Below, one piece after another: positions 62,662-64,000 of a DNA stretch of 64,000 nt; positions within the stretch are counted from its first letter, which is position 1, and every line of letters starts with the position of its first letter. The DNA is taken from positions 5,258,772 to 5,322,771 of the forward strand of contig CP007444.1 of assembly GCA_000632805.1 (NCBI GenBank), in the 5' to 3' direction. The stretch comes from Dyella jiangningensis (lineage in GTDB: Bacteria; Pseudomonadota; Gammaproteobacteria; Xanthomonadales; Rhodanobacteraceae). The translations under genes were made by a program, and so were the position numbers. The notes below the pieces were generated by a model. The model was given only the letters and a program-made list of their open reading frames with translations, searched no databases and had not been told where the DNA came from.

Positions 62662-64000
62662 TTAAGGCAGCGCGAAGTGATGTTCGCGCTGAAGCCACAC
62701 TTCGGCCATCTTCGGCGTGGCAAACAAGAAGCCCTGTCCGAAGCGACAGCCGATGCGAAGCAGCGCCTGTCGCTGTTCCTCGTCCTCGATGCCTTCGGCG
62801 ATCACCTGCATCTGGAGCGAGTTGGCCAGCGCCTGGATGGCGCGCACCACGGCCGTGCCGTGGCCGCCTTCGCGCGGCAGTTCGACGATGAAGGAGCGGT
62901 CGATCTTCAGCGTTTCGATCGGATATTGATGCAGATAGCTCAGCGACGAGTAGCCGGTGCCGAAGTCATCCAGCGCGATGCTCACGCCGTGCGAACGCAG
63001 ATTGTCGAGGATCCGCTTCACCTGCATGGCGTTCTCGAGCAGTGCACGCTCGGTCACTTCGACGCGCAGGCAACGTGGCGGCAGGCGATGCGCGTGAATC
63101 AGGTCCAGCAACTGGCGATCGAGATCGGCCGAGCGGAAATGCCGGCCGGACACGTTGATGCTGACGAAGCCGTCTGGCCCGGCCAGCGCCTCGGCCTGCG
63201 CGCAGACTTGTTCGAAAATCTGCCAGTCGATGCTTTCGGCGCATCCGCTTTCTTCCGCCACGGCCAGGAAGTCCGCTGGCGTCAGCAGGCCCCGGTCCGG
63301 ATGACGCCAGCGTAGCAATGCCTCGTAGCCCACCGTTCGGCCGGTCTGCAGCGCGACGATGGGTTGGTAGAACGGCACGAATTCATTGCGGCTGAGCGCG
63401 CGGCGCAGGTCGCCTTCCATTTCCAGCAGCGACAGCGCTTCGCGGCGCAGGCGGTCGTCGAACACGGCCGCGCGATGGCGACCCTCGTCCTTGGCGCGAT
63501 ACATCGCGGCGTCGGCGTCGCGCAGCAGTTCTTCCGGGCGCTGGTAATGCGGGCTGGGCAGGGCAATGCCGATCGATGCCGAGGTGAAGATCTCCTTGGC
63601 GCCGAGACGGAACGGCGCCTGCAGCTCGTCGATGATGCGCTCGGCGATCAGCAGCGCCATCTTCGGGTCGGTGATGCCTTCGGCAAGCACGGCGAATTCG
63701 TCGCCGCCCAGTCGCGCCACCACGTCGCGTGTCTTCAGGCAGGCGCGAATGCGGCCGCCCACCTGGAACAGCAGGTCGTCCCCGACGAGATGGCCGACCG
63801 AATCATTGATGACCTTGAAGCGATCGAGGTCGATGAAGAGCACGGCGAACAACTCCTGCGTATCGCCGTGATAACGCTGCAGGGCCTGTTCCAAGCGCTG
63901 CAACAGCAGCGTGCGGTTGGGCAGGCCCGTGAGCGAGTCGTGCAGGGTCTCGTACTTGAGGCGGCGCTCGACACGCTCGCGCTCGGCGATCTGTTCGCGC
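62662..64000 (-). CDS. GGDEF-EAL cyclic-di-GMP signalling protein, N-terminus outside window
   Basis: The coding frame is open up to the window edge at 64000; only the C-terminal 440 or so residues are seen. The GGDEF domain has HDSLTGLPNRT, FIDLDRFKVINDS and ARLGGDEFAV, all catalytic residues present. The EAL domain has YEALLRWRHPD, SINVSGRHF, LDDFGTGYSSLSYL, KIDRSF and AEGIE, consistent with an active phosphodiesterase. The N-terminal sensor is off the window. It probably controls biofilm or motility. Confidence 0.93.
   Translation of the reverse strand, partial: REQIAERERVERRLKYETLHDSLTGLPNRTLLLQRLEQALQRYHGDTQELFAVLFIDLDRFKVINDSVGHLVGDDLLFQVGGRIRACLKTRDVVARLGGDEFAVLAEGITDPKMALLIAERIIDELQAPFRLGAKEIFTSASIGIALPSPHYQRPEELLRDADAAMYRAKDEGRHRAAVFDDRLRREALSLLEMEGDLRRALSRNEFVPFYQPIVALQTGRTVGYEALLRWRHPDRGLLTPADFLAVAEESGCAESIDWQIFEQVCAQAEALAGPDGFVSINVSGRHFRSADLDRQLLDLIHAHRLPPRCLRVEVTERALLENAMQVKRILDNLRSHGVSIALDDFGTGYSSLSYLHQYPIETLKIDRSFIVELPREGGHGTAVVRAIQALANSLQMQVIAEGIEDEEQRQALLRIGCRFGQGFLFATPKMAEVWLQREHHFALP

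Overview
The window is high-GC DNA from a gammaproteobacterium, most likely order Xanthomonadales and probably family Rhodanobacteraceae (Dyella/Luteibacter/Rhodanobacter type). Reasons: O-antigen genes lie between metB and etfA, the known place of the variable lps locus in Xanthomonas; rfbBACD and a bifunctional manC/xanB sit beside metB; and a CysN-CysC fusion, a TlcC-like carrier and Hsp33 are present. The genus cannot be fixed from the sequence alone. I saw no tRNA, rRNA, CRISPR array or complete insertion sequence.

1-7.8 kb is an accessory region of small, mostly unknown genes: a secreted Cys-rich protein, a fasciclin-domain protein, several 60-160 aa proteins, and a divergent pair made of a two-TM zinc-ribbon-like protein and a CoiA-like nuclease. 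Its main feature is a leader of about 120 nt present four times (upstream of ATGs at 1337, 1740, 2286 and 4074). It has three consecutive stem-loops whose pairing is kept while the bases change. Three copies precede paralogous YFxPPR...RW..GY small proteins and one precedes the unrelated fasciclin gene.

7.8-14 kb makes nucleotide sugars: manB (+), then on the minus strand rfbB-rfbA-rfbC-rfbD-manC (dTDP-L-rhamnose and GDP-mannose), tightly overlapped. 14.2-23.3 kb (+) is metB followed by an ABC-transporter O-antigen operon: wzm, wzt with a C-terminal glycan-binding region, a putative KpsC/WbbB-like protein with a long coiled coil, two glycosyltransferases, a membrane-anchored unknown and an acyltransferase. 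23.5-32.3 kb (-) holds a putative polyprenyl-phosphoryl-arabinofuranose pathway (HAD-UbiA fusion, DprE1-like, DprE2-like), two more redox/epimerase proteins, GtrA and a GtrII-like membrane glycosyltransferase. The left-hand epimerase at 23.5 kb is separated from these by about 430 bp.

32.5-42 kb carries etfA and etfB, galE, two large polysaccharide proteins (a two-domain glycosyltransferase and an RgpF-HAD protein) and ETF-ubiquinone oxidoreductase. 42-64 kb is mostly core genome: amidase, an AlkB-like dioxygenase, an Mla/MCE-type lipid ABC transporter (four genes), cysD-cysNC, gcvT-gcvH, a MetJ repressor fused to a histone-H1-like Lys/Ala tail, TonB, a serine hydrolase, a GMC oxidoreductase, a TlcC-like carrier, a CBS protein, a decayed GtrB-like glycosyltransferase pseudogene, mtgA, hslO and a GGDEF-EAL protein cut by the window end.
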